A stretch of 32,601 nucleotides of DNA, taken from contig DHKA01000001.1 in assembly GCA_002404605.1 (NCBI GenBank), positions 1-32,601 of the forward strand. The letters are read 5' to 3'. The DNA comes from Clostridiales bacterium UBA4706 (GTDB lineage Bacteria; Bacillota; Clostridia; Oscillospirales; Oscillospiraceae). The position numbers were made by a program, and so were the translations under genes. The notes beneath the pieces are model-generated. The model saw only the letters and a list, made by a program, of their open reading frames with translations. It had not been told where the DNA came from and searched no databases. This document shows, one piece after another, positions 1 to 5,670 of this stretch (positions are counted from its first letter, which is position 1; each line of letters begins with the position of its first letter).

Positions 1-570
1 GCCTTTGAGATCGCGGACGATGTCCTTATCAAGGCCGTGAGCAGCATTTCCGAGCTCATCAAGAACACCGGCTTCATCAACCTCGACTTTGCCGACGTGA
101 CCGCCGTTATGAAGGGCGCAGGTCTTGCTCATATGGGCGTGGGCCGTGCCGCCGGCAAGAACAAGGCGGAAGACGCTGCGAAGATGGCCGTTTCCAGCCC
201 GCTGATGGAGACCTCCATCGACGGTGCGCGCGGCGTGCTCATCAACATCACCGGCTCTAAGGAAATGGGGCTCGACGATGTCGAGGCGGCCGCCATGCTC
301 GTGCAGGGCGCGGCGCACCCGGAAGCCAACATCATCTTCGGCGCGAGCTTTGACGATTCTCTCGACGATGAGATCGTCGTCACCGTCATCGCCACCGGCT
401 TTGACGAGAAGAAGCCCGAGACCGTCAAGATCGAAGAGCCGCGCGACGCGAACCTCTTCACCGACGCGCGCGAGCGCGCCGAGAGCCAGAAGGAGCCCGC
501 GGCGGTCCCTGCCCCCGAAGAGGACGGCGAGGATCCGTTCGACACGATCTTCAAGATCTTCAACAAGTAA
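1..570 (+). CDS. ftsZ: Cell division protein FtsZ, C-terminal part (5' truncated by window)
   Basis: FtsZ is the tubulin-like GTPase that forms the cytokinetic ring. The reading frame is open from base 1, so only the C-terminal part (189 codons) is present. The visible part begins in the end of the GTPase domain and the C-terminal tubulin-like domain, with FtsZ hallmarks such as the NTGFINLDFADV stretch, the GVGRAAGKNKAEDAA helix and the GARGVLINITG strand. An acidic, Pro/Ala/Glu-rich linker follows (about the last 50 residues). The extreme C-terminus reads DPFDTIFKIFNK, in the place of the conserved peptide that binds FtsA/SepF; it lacks the usual D-I-P-x-F/W-x-R form. A strong intrinsic terminator follows directly. 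Identity is certain; the start lies outside the window. Confidence 0.97.
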   Translation, partial: AFEIADDVLIKAVSSISELIKNTGFINLDFADVTAVMKGAGLAHMGVGRAAGKNKAEDAAKMAVSSPLMETSIDGARGVLINITGSKEMGLDDVEAAAMLVQGAAHPEANIIFGASFDDSLDDEIVVTVIATGFDEKKPETVKIEEPRDANLFTDARERAESQKEPAAVPAPEEDGEDPFDTIFKIFNK

Positions 571-591
571 TTTCATACGAAATACGAAACC

Positions 592-623
592 AAGAGCCGC
601 GGATATGTCCGCGGCTCTTTTGT
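592..623 (+). terminator. Intrinsic terminator of ftsZ
   Basis: A perfect 10-bp GC-rich stem (593-602 with 609-618, AGAGCCGCGG / CCGCGGCTCT) with a 6-base loop is followed by a T-rich run. It lies 22 bases after the ftsZ stop codon. Confidence 0.92.
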
Positions 624-731
624 TATTGCCATTCGTCGCCCCACAGCGCCTGACAGATAAAAATCGCATAGCAGAAAAGGAGAAAAAGCATCACTCCCCT
701 CATAATCGCAGCCTCCGATATATGTTTATAT

Positions 732-775
732 AAATATATACTCATATATGCAAATTGTCAAGGAAGTATATATTT
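732..775. repeat. AT-rich inverted repeat upstream of the small HTH gene
   Basis: A perfect 10-bp inverted repeat, AAATATATAC at 732-741 and GTATATATTT at 766-775, sits within a conspicuously AT-rich stretch (about 715-785) just before the HTH gene. It could be an operator for that regulator or part of its promoter, but AT-only palindromes also arise by chance. No convincing -35/-10 pair with room for a ribosome binding site was found here. Confidence 0.4.
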
Positions 776-801
776 ATTAAACTATAAGAGAGGTGATGCT
801 T

Positions 802-1005
802 GTGATACGGGTCTGTATGGATAAAACGCTTCAGCGGATGAATATCAGCCGGTACGAGCTGGCAAAGCGGACCGGTATCCAGTATCAAGTCATTGATAAT
901 TATTACAAGAACCGTGTGAAGCGCTACGACGGCTATGTGCTGGACCGGATCTGTCAGGCACTGGAATGCGAAGTGAGCGATATCATCGAATACGAAAAAG
1001 AATAG
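802..1005 (+). CDS. Small XRE/Cro-like helix-turn-helix regulator
   Basis: A 67-residue protein that is almost entirely one Cro/C1-type HTH domain. A short N-terminal strand and helix (VCMDKTLQRMNIS) are followed by the HTH YELAKRTGIQYQVIDNYYKNR (about residues 19-39), and it ends in the RICQALECEVSDIIEY motif typical of YozG/Cro-type minimal XRE regulators in Firmicutes. It has no effector or dimerisation domain beyond this. I chose the GTG at 802 because the Shine-Dalgarno GAGAGG (788-793) then has 8-base spacing; the GTG at 793 and ATG at 796 overlap or crowd that site. The target is unknown. The gene is monocistronic, ending at a terminator shared with the convergent SSB-like gene. Confidence 0.82.
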   Translation: MIRVCMDKTLQRMNISRYELAKRTGIQYQVIDNYYKNRVKRYDGYVLDRICQALECEVSDIIEYEKE

Positions 1006-1041
1006 CATTGGCCAGAGAATTGGCCAATGCTGTTCTTTTTC
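996..1041. terminator. Bidirectional terminator between HTH gene and SSB-like gene
   Basis: An 11-bp perfect stem (1004-1014 with 1021-1031, AGCATTGGCCA / TGGCCAATGCT) is flanked by an A-rich run on the left (GAAAAAGAA) and a T-rich run on the right (GTTCTTTTT). It therefore works as a U-tailed terminator on both strands for this convergent gene pair. The left arm overlaps the HTH stop codon. Confidence 0.9.
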
Positions 1042-1049
1042 GTGGGATA

Positions 1050-1667
1050 TTATTCCGCCGGAAGCGCCGCGATATCCGAAACGGAGATCTCATACGCCGT
1101 CCGGCGCACCGCCTGCCCGTCGAGATTTTTTATGTACTCGCGGCTCTGGATGCGCCCGAGCAGATGTACGCGCGTGCCGACGTCCCAGAGCGCGGCCCGG
1201 CGCGCGTTCTGCCCCCAGACGATGCAGGGAAGGTAGTCGCTGCGCCCGTAGAGACGGTTGACCGCGAGCATAAGATCGCAGATCTCCCGTCCCATCGGCG
1301 TAGTGCGCCGGTTCGGGCTTTTGCAGAGCGTGCCGGTCAGCTCTACCTCGTTGACCCATACGGGCGTTTCCGGCGGAGACAGCTCACGGGCGAACACGCT
1401 GATGACGAGCTTGCTGCCCTCGCCGCTGTGGTTGTTGAACGAGCGCACCTCGCCCGCAATGCGGATGAGCCCCGCGCGCGACGGCTTGAGCTCCGGCAGA
1501 AGCTCTTCGCGGAGGAGAACGTTGATCGTGTCTACCGTGCCGGAGAGCCGCGCGACCTCCAGCGGGAACGTGTAGAACGGCTCGAGACGGCTGGCGTGGG
1601 AAAAAACCGGGGAGGAAAGCGGCGTGCCGCAGAGAATGACGCGATTGTTGGTTTGCATTTCATCCAT
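1050..1667 (-). CDS. Single-stranded DNA-binding-like protein with two OB folds
   Basis: A 205-residue protein that appears to be two OB-fold domains in tandem. The N-terminal half (about 1-100) starts NNRVILCGTPLSSPVFSH and includes a FNNHSGEGSKLVISVFA strand. The C-terminal half (about 105-205) resembles the SSB/PriB OB domain, with VELTGTLCKSPNRRTTPMGREICDL, then CIVWGQNA and GTRVHLLGRIQSREY. It probably binds single-stranded DNA in replication or repair, as in the Clostridia proteins annotated as SSB or primosomal protein N-like. It lacks the acidic DDDIPF-type tail of canonical SSB, so it is probably an accessory paralogue. The ATG at 1667 is preferred over the GTG at 1676, since the latter lies inside the Shine-Dalgarno GAGGTG, which is 6 bases before the ATG. 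Monocistronic. Confidence 0.78.
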   Translation of the reverse strand: MDEMQTNNRVILCGTPLSSPVFSHASRLEPFYTFPLEVARLSGTVDTINVLLREELLPELKPSRAGLIRIAGEVRSFNNHSGEGSKLVISVFARELSPPETPVWVNEVELTGTLCKSPNRRTTPMGREICDLMLAVNRLYGRSDYLPCIVWGQNARRAALWDVGTRVHLLGRIQSREYIKNLDGQAVRRTAYEISVSDIAALPAE

Positions 1668-1714
1668 TTGTAACACCTCGCCATAGCCTATTCACGCACC
1701 GGGGACAAAATGCC

Positions 1715-1743
1715 TTGTTTCTTTGGCGCGCGTGTGATATGAT
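1715..1743 (+). promoter_or_regulatory. Predicted sigma-A promoter of deoC
   Basis: TTGTTT (1715-1720), a 17-base spacer and TATGAT (1738-1743), followed by an AAGGAAAGG ribosome binding site and the deoC ATG at 1780. Confidence 0.7.
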
Positions 1744-1779
1744 GCAGACATCAATTCTAAGAAGGAAAGGCAGAACATC

Positions 1780-2448
1780 ATGGAGATAAAAGACATTCTT
1801 GCCCGCTGCGACCATACGCTCCTCCGCACCGACTGCACCGCCGCGGAGATCCGCGCCCTGTGCGACGACGCGATCCGCTTCGGCTGCGCCTCCGTCTGCA
1901 TCCCGCCCGCGCATGTGGCGGGGGCCAAGCGCTATGTAAACGGTCAGATGAAGATCTGCACCGTCATCGGCTTCCCGAACGGCTATAACACCACCGCCTG
2001 CAAGGTCTTTGAGACCGAGGACGCCGTGAAAAACGGCGCGGACGAGATCGACATGGTCATCAATCTCGGCATGGTGAAGGACAAGTGCTGGGATCTGCTG
2101 CTCGACGAGATCGTCCGCATCAAGGCCGCGTGCGGCGGGAAGCTCCTCAAGGTCATCATCGAGTGCTGCCTGCTCACGGACGAGGAGAAGATCAAGCTAT
2201 GCGAGATCGTCTCGGCAAGCGGCGCGGAGTATATCAAGACCTCCACCGGCTTTTCGAAGGGCGGCGCGACGTTCGACGACGTGGCGCTTATGCGCGCGCA
2301 CTGCGCTCCCTCCGTCAAGGTCAAGGCTGCGGGAGGCATCTCGTCCGTCGAGGATGCCGAACACTTCATCGAGCTCGGCGCGGAGCGCCTCGGCACGAGC
2401 CGCATCGTGAAGATCGCCAAGCAGCTCGAAGCGGAAAAAACGGAATAA
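1780..2448 (+). CDS. deoC: Deoxyribose-phosphate aldolase
   Basis: DeoC cleaves 2-deoxy-D-ribose 5-phosphate into glyceraldehyde 3-phosphate and acetaldehyde, the last step of deoxynucleoside catabolism, in the cytoplasm. The 222-residue length is normal for the family. Class I aldolase signatures are all present: the DHTLL start, VIGFPNG, GADEIDMVIN with Asp91, the Schiff-base Lys153 in YIKTSTGF, and the proton-relay Lys182 in VKAAGGI. The gene has its own promoter and terminator and no other deo genes beside it, so it is probably a stand-alone salvage gene here. The ATG at 1780 has a Shine-Dalgarno AAGGAAAGG about 9 bases upstream. Confidence 0.97.
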   Translation: MEIKDILARCDHTLLRTDCTAAEIRALCDDAIRFGCASVCIPPAHVAGAKRYVNGQMKICTVIGFPNGYNTTACKVFETEDAVKNGADEIDMVINLGMVKDKCWDLLLDEIVRIKAACGGKLLKVIIECCLLTDEEKIKLCEIVSASGAEYIKTSTGFSKGGATFDDVALMRAHCAPSVKVKAAGGISSVEDAEHFIELGAERLGTSRIVKIAKQLEAEKTE

Positions 2449-2451
2449 AAA

Positions 2452-2488
2452 AGAAACGGGAAAGAAACGATTCTTTCCCGTTTTTGAT
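2452..2488. terminator. Bidirectional terminator between deoC and the membrane protein gene
   Basis: A 13-bp perfect stem (2454-2466 with 2471-2483, AAACGGGAAAGAA / TTCTTTCCCGTTT), tetraloop ACGA, has an A-run on the left and a T-run on the right. It can terminate both deoC (+) and the leftward gene ending at 2512. Confidence 0.9.
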
Positions 2489-2511
2489 ATTATGCCGATA
2501 AGCGAGCATGA

Positions 2512-3045
2512 TTATGTAAGAGCGTCTAAAAGAGAGACGTATTTCTCATATTCCTGAGGAATGCGCGATATTCTCTCATTCCGCTGGTCGGAGATCAGAA
2601 TATATTTCGGAAATACAGCAAAACTCCATCGTCCGTCAAAAGCTTTTTTGACCGGTGCAAACTCTTTTTGCGATTGAAAATCATAACCGACATGGTTTAT
2701 TCGCTTCAAAAATAGTGTCCCCATCCGATCACCGTTTTCCAGCCGGCGAAGCGAAAATGCGGTTTTTGATGTGAAATAGTAATCGCCAAACAAATGATTA
2801 TACCCTTCCGCACTCGCTTTCATTTTGTATTTGCCTCCATAACGGATAACTCCGTCTTCTCGCACAAGGACATAAATCATGGCTTTGCCCTTTTCAAAAC
2901 GGGTTATCGTCACCTGATCTCCATTGTCAACGAGATAGGTGGCATTTGGGAGAGGTAAATCAGTGTAAATGTAATAATTATAAGCCGACAGGCAAAGGAA
3001 CAGAAGCCATAATGCTGCGCCGATCCACGATATGATTTTTTTCAT
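2512..3045 (-). CDS. Hypothetical single-pass membrane protein, AT-rich
   Basis: A 177-residue protein I do not recognise. Residues about 4-27 (IISWIGAALWLLFLCLSAYNYYIY) form one hydrophobic helix acting as signal anchor, with no lipobox cysteine. The rest is a beta-rich, Tyr/Phe-rich domain predicted outside the membrane (for example DNGDQVTITRFEKGKAMIYVLV, then KYKMKASAEGY, then the basic C-terminal part). Base composition is clearly more AT-rich than the neighbouring genes, with AAA/TTT-rich codons, suggesting recent acquisition or relaxed selection. It starts 29 bases after the sigma factor stop, with a GAGGGA ribosome binding site, so the two are probably cotranscribed. A role in controlling that sigma factor is possible but unsupported by any motif. 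Confidence 0.72.
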   Translation of the reverse strand: MKKIISWIGAALWLLFLCLSAYNYYIYTDLPLPNATYLVDNGDQVTITRFEKGKAMIYVLVREDGVIRYGGKYKMKASAEGYNHLFGDYYFTSKTAFSLRRLENGDRMGTLFLKRINHVGYDFQSQKEFAPVKKAFDGRWSFAVFPKYILISDQRNERISRIPQEYEKYVSLLDALT

Positions 3046-3074
3046 TGGAATCCCTCATCTTTCCTGTTCGTTCT

Positions 3075-4031
3075 TTATCTTGCCGTATATTCCTGCAGAT
3101 AGCGGGCGCGTGCCGGGTGACGGAGCTTGCGAAGCGCTTTCGCTTCGATTTGACGGATACGCTCACGCGTAACGAGAAAAGATTCGCCGACTTCCTCCAG
3201 CGTCCGCTCGCGTCCGTCGAAAAGACCGAAGCGCATGCAGATGACCGTGCGTTCCCGTTCCGTAAGTGTTGAGAGCGCTTTTCTCATATCTTCGCTCAAT
3301 GCGTTCATGAGTGTCTTGGATTCGGGGGCGGCATCTTCGCTGACGGCGAGAAAATCGCCGACGGTGGTTTCACCGTCCTCACCGATAGGTGCGTCGAGAG
3401 AAACCGTGTCAGAGATCAGCTGCGAAAGCGAACGAATGCGTTCGGTATCGCAGCCGATGTTAGCGGCAAGCTCCTCAACGGTCGGCTCACGTCCAAGTTC
3501 AAGCGTGAGCCGCTGGAGTGCCGTGCGATATCGGTTCAGCGTTTCGTGCATATGTACCGGAAGCCGGATCGTGCGGCTCTGGTCAGCAATCGCTCGCGTA
3601 ATGGATTGGCGTATCCACCACGTTGCATAAGTAGAAAATTTGAAGCCGAGATAGGGATCAAACTTCTGCACGGCCCGCATCAAACCGAGATTCCCCTCCT
3701 GGATAAGATCGGAGAGTGGGAGGCCGCGATTTACATAGCGCTTGGCGATCGAGACGGACAGCCGCAGATTTGCCTCGATCATCCTGTTCCGCGCCGCCTC
3801 GCTGCCCGCGGCGGCGGCCGCCGCAAGCTCGACTTCTTCTTCCGCTGTCAGCAGCGCATGACTTCCGCTCTCCCGCAGGTAAAGCCCGAGAGAGTCTGTA
3901 ATGTCACCCGTTTCCGCGGCGTTTTCTGCATCTGCTAACGCTTCTTCGCTGATCTCTTCCACGGCCCGAAGCTCGTCTGCGCTCGGCGCTGTGAGACCAT
4001 CTGTTCCCGTTTCTGTTATTTGCTCCTCCAT
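3075..4031 (-). CDS. RpoD/SigA-type RNA polymerase sigma factor (group 1 or 2)
   Basis: A 318-residue sigma-70 family protein. Regions visible: an acidic N-terminus (1-45), region 1.2 (DSLGLYLRESG, 46-56), regions 2.1-2.4 (about 78-150) with the core-binding DLIQEGNLGLM and the -10 recognition helix YATWWIRQSITRAIADQ, region 3 (about 165-245), and region 4.2 with the HTH TLEEVGESFLVTRERIRQIEAKALRKLRH (about 277-305). Regions 2.4 and 4.2 match housekeeping sigma factors, so it should read TTGACA/TATAAT-type promoters. It lacks a long region 1.1 and is not beside dnaG, its usual partner, so it may be the primary sigma or a group 2 paralogue. The Shine-Dalgarno GGAGG sits 7 bases before the ATG. 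The operon continues into the membrane protein downstream. Confidence 0.93.
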   Translation of the reverse strand: MEEQITETGTDGLTAPSADELRAVEEISEEALADAENAAETGDITDSLGLYLRESGSHALLTAEEEVELAAAAAAGSEAARNRMIEANLRLSVSIAKRYVNRGLPLSDLIQEGNLGLMRAVQKFDPYLGFKFSTYATWWIRQSITRAIADQSRTIRLPVHMHETLNRYRTALQRLTLELGREPTVEELAANIGCDTERIRSLSQLISDTVSLDAPIGEDGETTVGDFLAVSEDAAPESKTLMNALSEDMRKALSTLTERERTVICMRFGLFDGRERTLEEVGESFLVTRERIRQIEAKALRKLRHPARARYLQEYTAR

Positions 4032-4071
4032 ATTGCGTCCTCCGATCGTTTTTTCAGGGCCCTCTATTTTT

Positions 4072-4077
4072 ATTATA
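4072..4077 (-). promoter_or_regulatory. Probable -10 box of the sigma factor gene
   Basis: On the minus strand there is a perfect TATAAT 41 bases before the sigma factor ATG. The best upstream TTTACA has a poor 20-base spacing, so the -35 is weak. The 402-base gap between the divergent sigma and infC genes holds this element plus the infC promoter and leader. Confidence 0.45.
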
Positions 4078-4216
4078 TCATTTTGTGTATGGTGTTATGT
4101 AAACCAACGAGCGTTTACGACAAAATTTACAGTTTCTTAACTTTTAAGATCGCCTTGATTTTGAAAAGCAGGGTGAAAAACAGGGGGAAAAGTGAGGATT
4201 TTCTTCTCGCTTTCTC

Positions 4217-4245
4217 TTGACATTTCTGTTTCCGGCAGCTATAAT
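4217..4245 (+). promoter_or_regulatory. Consensus sigma-A promoter of infC-rpmI-rplT
   Basis: A perfect TTGACA (4217-4222), a 17-base spacer and a perfect TATAAT (4240-4245). This is one of the strongest promoters in the window, as expected for ribosomal genes. Transcription would begin near 4252, leaving a leader of about 180 bases before infC. Confidence 0.93.
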
Positions 4246-4251
4246 ATCACT

Positions 4252-4433
4252 GCTTAAAAGAAAGCAGATCGTTTCCGGTCTCACCCGGCCGCCCAGGGCG
4301 CGCCGCGGTCAACATTTTTCGGCTCTGTCTTATATGGGGGCCGGAGTGTGTGCGGATGCGGTTTGCGTATCCGCTTTTTTGCATACATGGAAAGGCGCGA
4401 GAGCGCCGGCGACTTATTTGGAGGTGTTTAACG
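4252..4433 (+). promoter_or_regulatory. Structured infC leader with attenuator (L20-leader-like)
   Basis: The untranslated leader is long and GC-rich. It contains a 9-bp stem (4352-4360 with 4366-4374, one G-U pair) followed at once by TTTTTT (4375-4380), which is a complete intrinsic terminator 54 bases before the infC start. A second small hairpin GGCGC-GAGA-GCGCC (4394-4407) follows. In Bacillus this operon is repressed by L20 binding an infC leader that forms a terminator; the gene order and placement fit that model. I could not identify the L20-binding fold itself, so the ligand is inferred from family knowledge. Confidence 0.68.
4352..4380 (+). terminator. Attenuator terminator in the infC leader
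   Basis: The stem GCGGATGCG / GCGTATCCGC-type pairing, loop of 5 bases, then six Ts. It lies inside the leader between the consensus promoter and the infC ribosome binding site, so readthrough must be regulated. Confidence 0.8.
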
Positions 4434-4970
4434 ATCGCTACCCAGAATCATTTGCTCAACGAAGAGATCCGCGAACCGGAAGTTCGCCTGATCAGTGAAG
4501 AAGGCGAGCAGCTCGGCGTTATGTCCGGCGAGCAGGCGCTCCGCATCGCTGAAGAGCGGGAGATGGACCTTGTTCTGATCTCTCCGCAGGCAAAGCCGCC
4601 CGTGTGCAAGATCATGGACTATGGCAAGTTCCGCTTTGAGCAGACCAAAAAGGAAAAGGAAGCCCGTAAGAATCAGCGCATCATTGAGATCAAGGAGATC
4701 CGCATGTCCCCGGGCATCGGCGAGAACGATTTCAATACCAAGCTGAAAAACGGACAGAAATTCCTCCTGGACGGCGACCGGCTGAAGGTCACGGTGCGTT
4801 TCCGCGGCCGTGAAATGGCGCACACCAACATTGGCGAGCAGCTTCTCACGAACTTTGCCGCCCAGTGTGCCGAGATCGCCACCATGGACAAAAACCCCAA
4901 GATGGAGGGGCGGAATATGTTCATGTTCCTTTCCCCCAAGGCCCCCGACAAACAAGCAAACAAAAAGTAA
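4434..4970 (+). CDS. infC: Translation initiation factor IF-3, ATC start
   Basis: IF-3 binds the 30S subunit, prevents 50S joining and proofreads start-codon choice. The 178-residue protein begins (M)ATQNHLLNEEIREPEVRLI, the classical N-domain start, then SPQAKPPVCKIMDYGKF, the Lys-rich linker, and the C-domain EIRMSPGIGENDF through VTVRFRGREMAHTNIGEQLL. No ATG, GTG or TTG fits the N-terminus. A strong GGAGGTG (4420-4426) is 7 bases from an ATC at 4434 (ACG at 4431 is too close). infC uses rare AUU/AUC/AUA starts in many bacteria, which IF-3 itself discriminates against, giving autoregulation. The next in-frame ATG would remove about 27 residues. It is first in the infC-rpmI-rplT operon, 15 bases before rpmI. 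Confidence 0.95.
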   Translation: MATQNHLLNEEIREPEVRLISEEGEQLGVMSGEQALRIAEEREMDLVLISPQAKPPVCKIMDYGKFRFEQTKKEKEARKNQRIIEIKEIRMSPGIGENDFNTKLKNGQKFLLDGDRLKVTVRFRGREMAHTNIGEQLLTNFAAQCAEIATMDKNPKMEGRNMFMFLSPKAPDKQANKK

Positions 4971-4985
4971 AGGAGATATTCCGAG

Positions 4986-5183
4986 ATGCCGAAACTGAAA
5001 TCGCACAGCGGCGCGAAGAAGAGATTCAATCTTACCAAGACCGGCAAGGTCAAGCGCGCCCACGCTTTTAAGAGCCACATTCTCAACAAGAAGACCGCCA
5101 AGCGCAAGAGAGGCCTCCGTCAGGGCGCCTACGCGGACGCCACCACCGCGCCCACGATCAAGCAGATGATTCCGTACAAATAA
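4986..5183 (+). CDS. rpmI: 50S ribosomal protein L35
   Basis: A 65-residue, very basic protein beginning MPKLKSHSGAKKRFNLTKTGK and containing the LNKKTAKRKRGLR motif of bL35, full length for the family. It is part of the large ribosomal subunit. It sits between infC and rplT in the standard operon order, with an AAAGGAGA ribosome binding site and 13 bases to rplT. Confidence 0.98.
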   Translation: MPKLKSHSGAKKRFNLTKTGKVKRAHAFKSHILNKKTAKRKRGLRQGAYADATTAPTIKQMIPYK

Positions 5184-5196
5184 GGAGGACTGAAAG

Positions 5197-5550
5197 ATGG
5201 CCAGAGTCAAAGGCGCGATGATGACGCGCAAGAGAAGAAATAAAAAGCTGGGTCTTGCCAAGGGTTATTGGGGAAACAAGTCCCGTCACTATAAGATGGC
5301 TAACCAGCAGCTGATGAAGTCCGGCCGTTACGCTTACGTCGGCCGCAAGCTCAAGAAGCGCGACTTCCGCCAGCTGTGGATCACCCGTATCAGCGCCGGC
5401 TGCAAGATGAACGGCATGAACTACTCCACTTTCATGCACGGCTTGAAGAAGGCCGGTATCGACATGAACCGCAAAATGCTCTCCGAGCTCGCGATCCATG
5501 ACGCCGCCGCTTTCACCGCCCTGTGCGAGAAGGCCAAGGCTAGCCTGTAA
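5197..5550 (+). CDS. rplT: 50S ribosomal protein L20
   Basis: A 117-residue bL20, full length, with the typical start MARVKGAMMTRKRRNKKL, the AKGYWGNKSRHYKMA segment, the KKRDFRQLWITRI motif and the C-terminal LSELAIHDAAAFTAL. L20 is needed for early 50S assembly by binding 23S rRNA. In Firmicutes and Enterobacteria it also represses its own operon through the mRNA leader, fitting the attenuator seen upstream of infC. The ribosome binding site is AAGGAGG. It is the last gene of the operon, followed by a strong terminator. Confidence 0.98.
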   Translation: MARVKGAMMTRKRRNKKLGLAKGYWGNKSRHYKMANQQLMKSGRYAYVGRKLKKRDFRQLWITRISAGCKMNGMNYSTFMHGLKKAGIDMNRKMLSELAIHDAAAFTALCEKAKASL

Positions 5551-5564
5551 TTTCATTCAACGAT

Positions 5565-5604
5565 AAAAACACGCTGCTTTAAGATAAAGCGGCGTGTTTT
5601 TTTG
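5565..5604 (+). terminator. Terminator of infC-rpmI-rplT
   Basis: A long stem (about 5566-5581 with 5585-5600) has arms AAAACACGCTGCTTTA and TAAAGCGGCGTGTTTT, one T-G pair and a 3-base loop, followed by a T-run. Confidence 0.92.
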
Positions 5605-5607
5605 TTG

Positions 5608-5636
5608 TTGCTATTTCCCGAAAACTATGGGATAAT
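5608..5636 (+). promoter_or_regulatory. Predicted promoter of the zinc-ribbon membrane protein gene
   Basis: TTGCTA (5608-5613), a 17-base spacer and GATAAT (5631-5636), 35 bases before the start codon and immediately after the rplT terminator. Confidence 0.62.
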
Positions 5637-5670
5637 GAAGAAAATGAGGGAAATAAGGAGGAATCCTTCC

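Noticed and set aside
4350..4433. An upstream in-frame ATG for infC at 4350
   Set aside because: It would add 28 residues unlike any IF-3, begins in the attenuator hairpin and lacks a ribosome binding site; the ATC at 4434 fits.
4217..4498. A frame starting in the infC promoter and running into infC in another phase
   Set aside because: It begins at the -35 box, upstream of the transcription start, and has no ribosome binding site.
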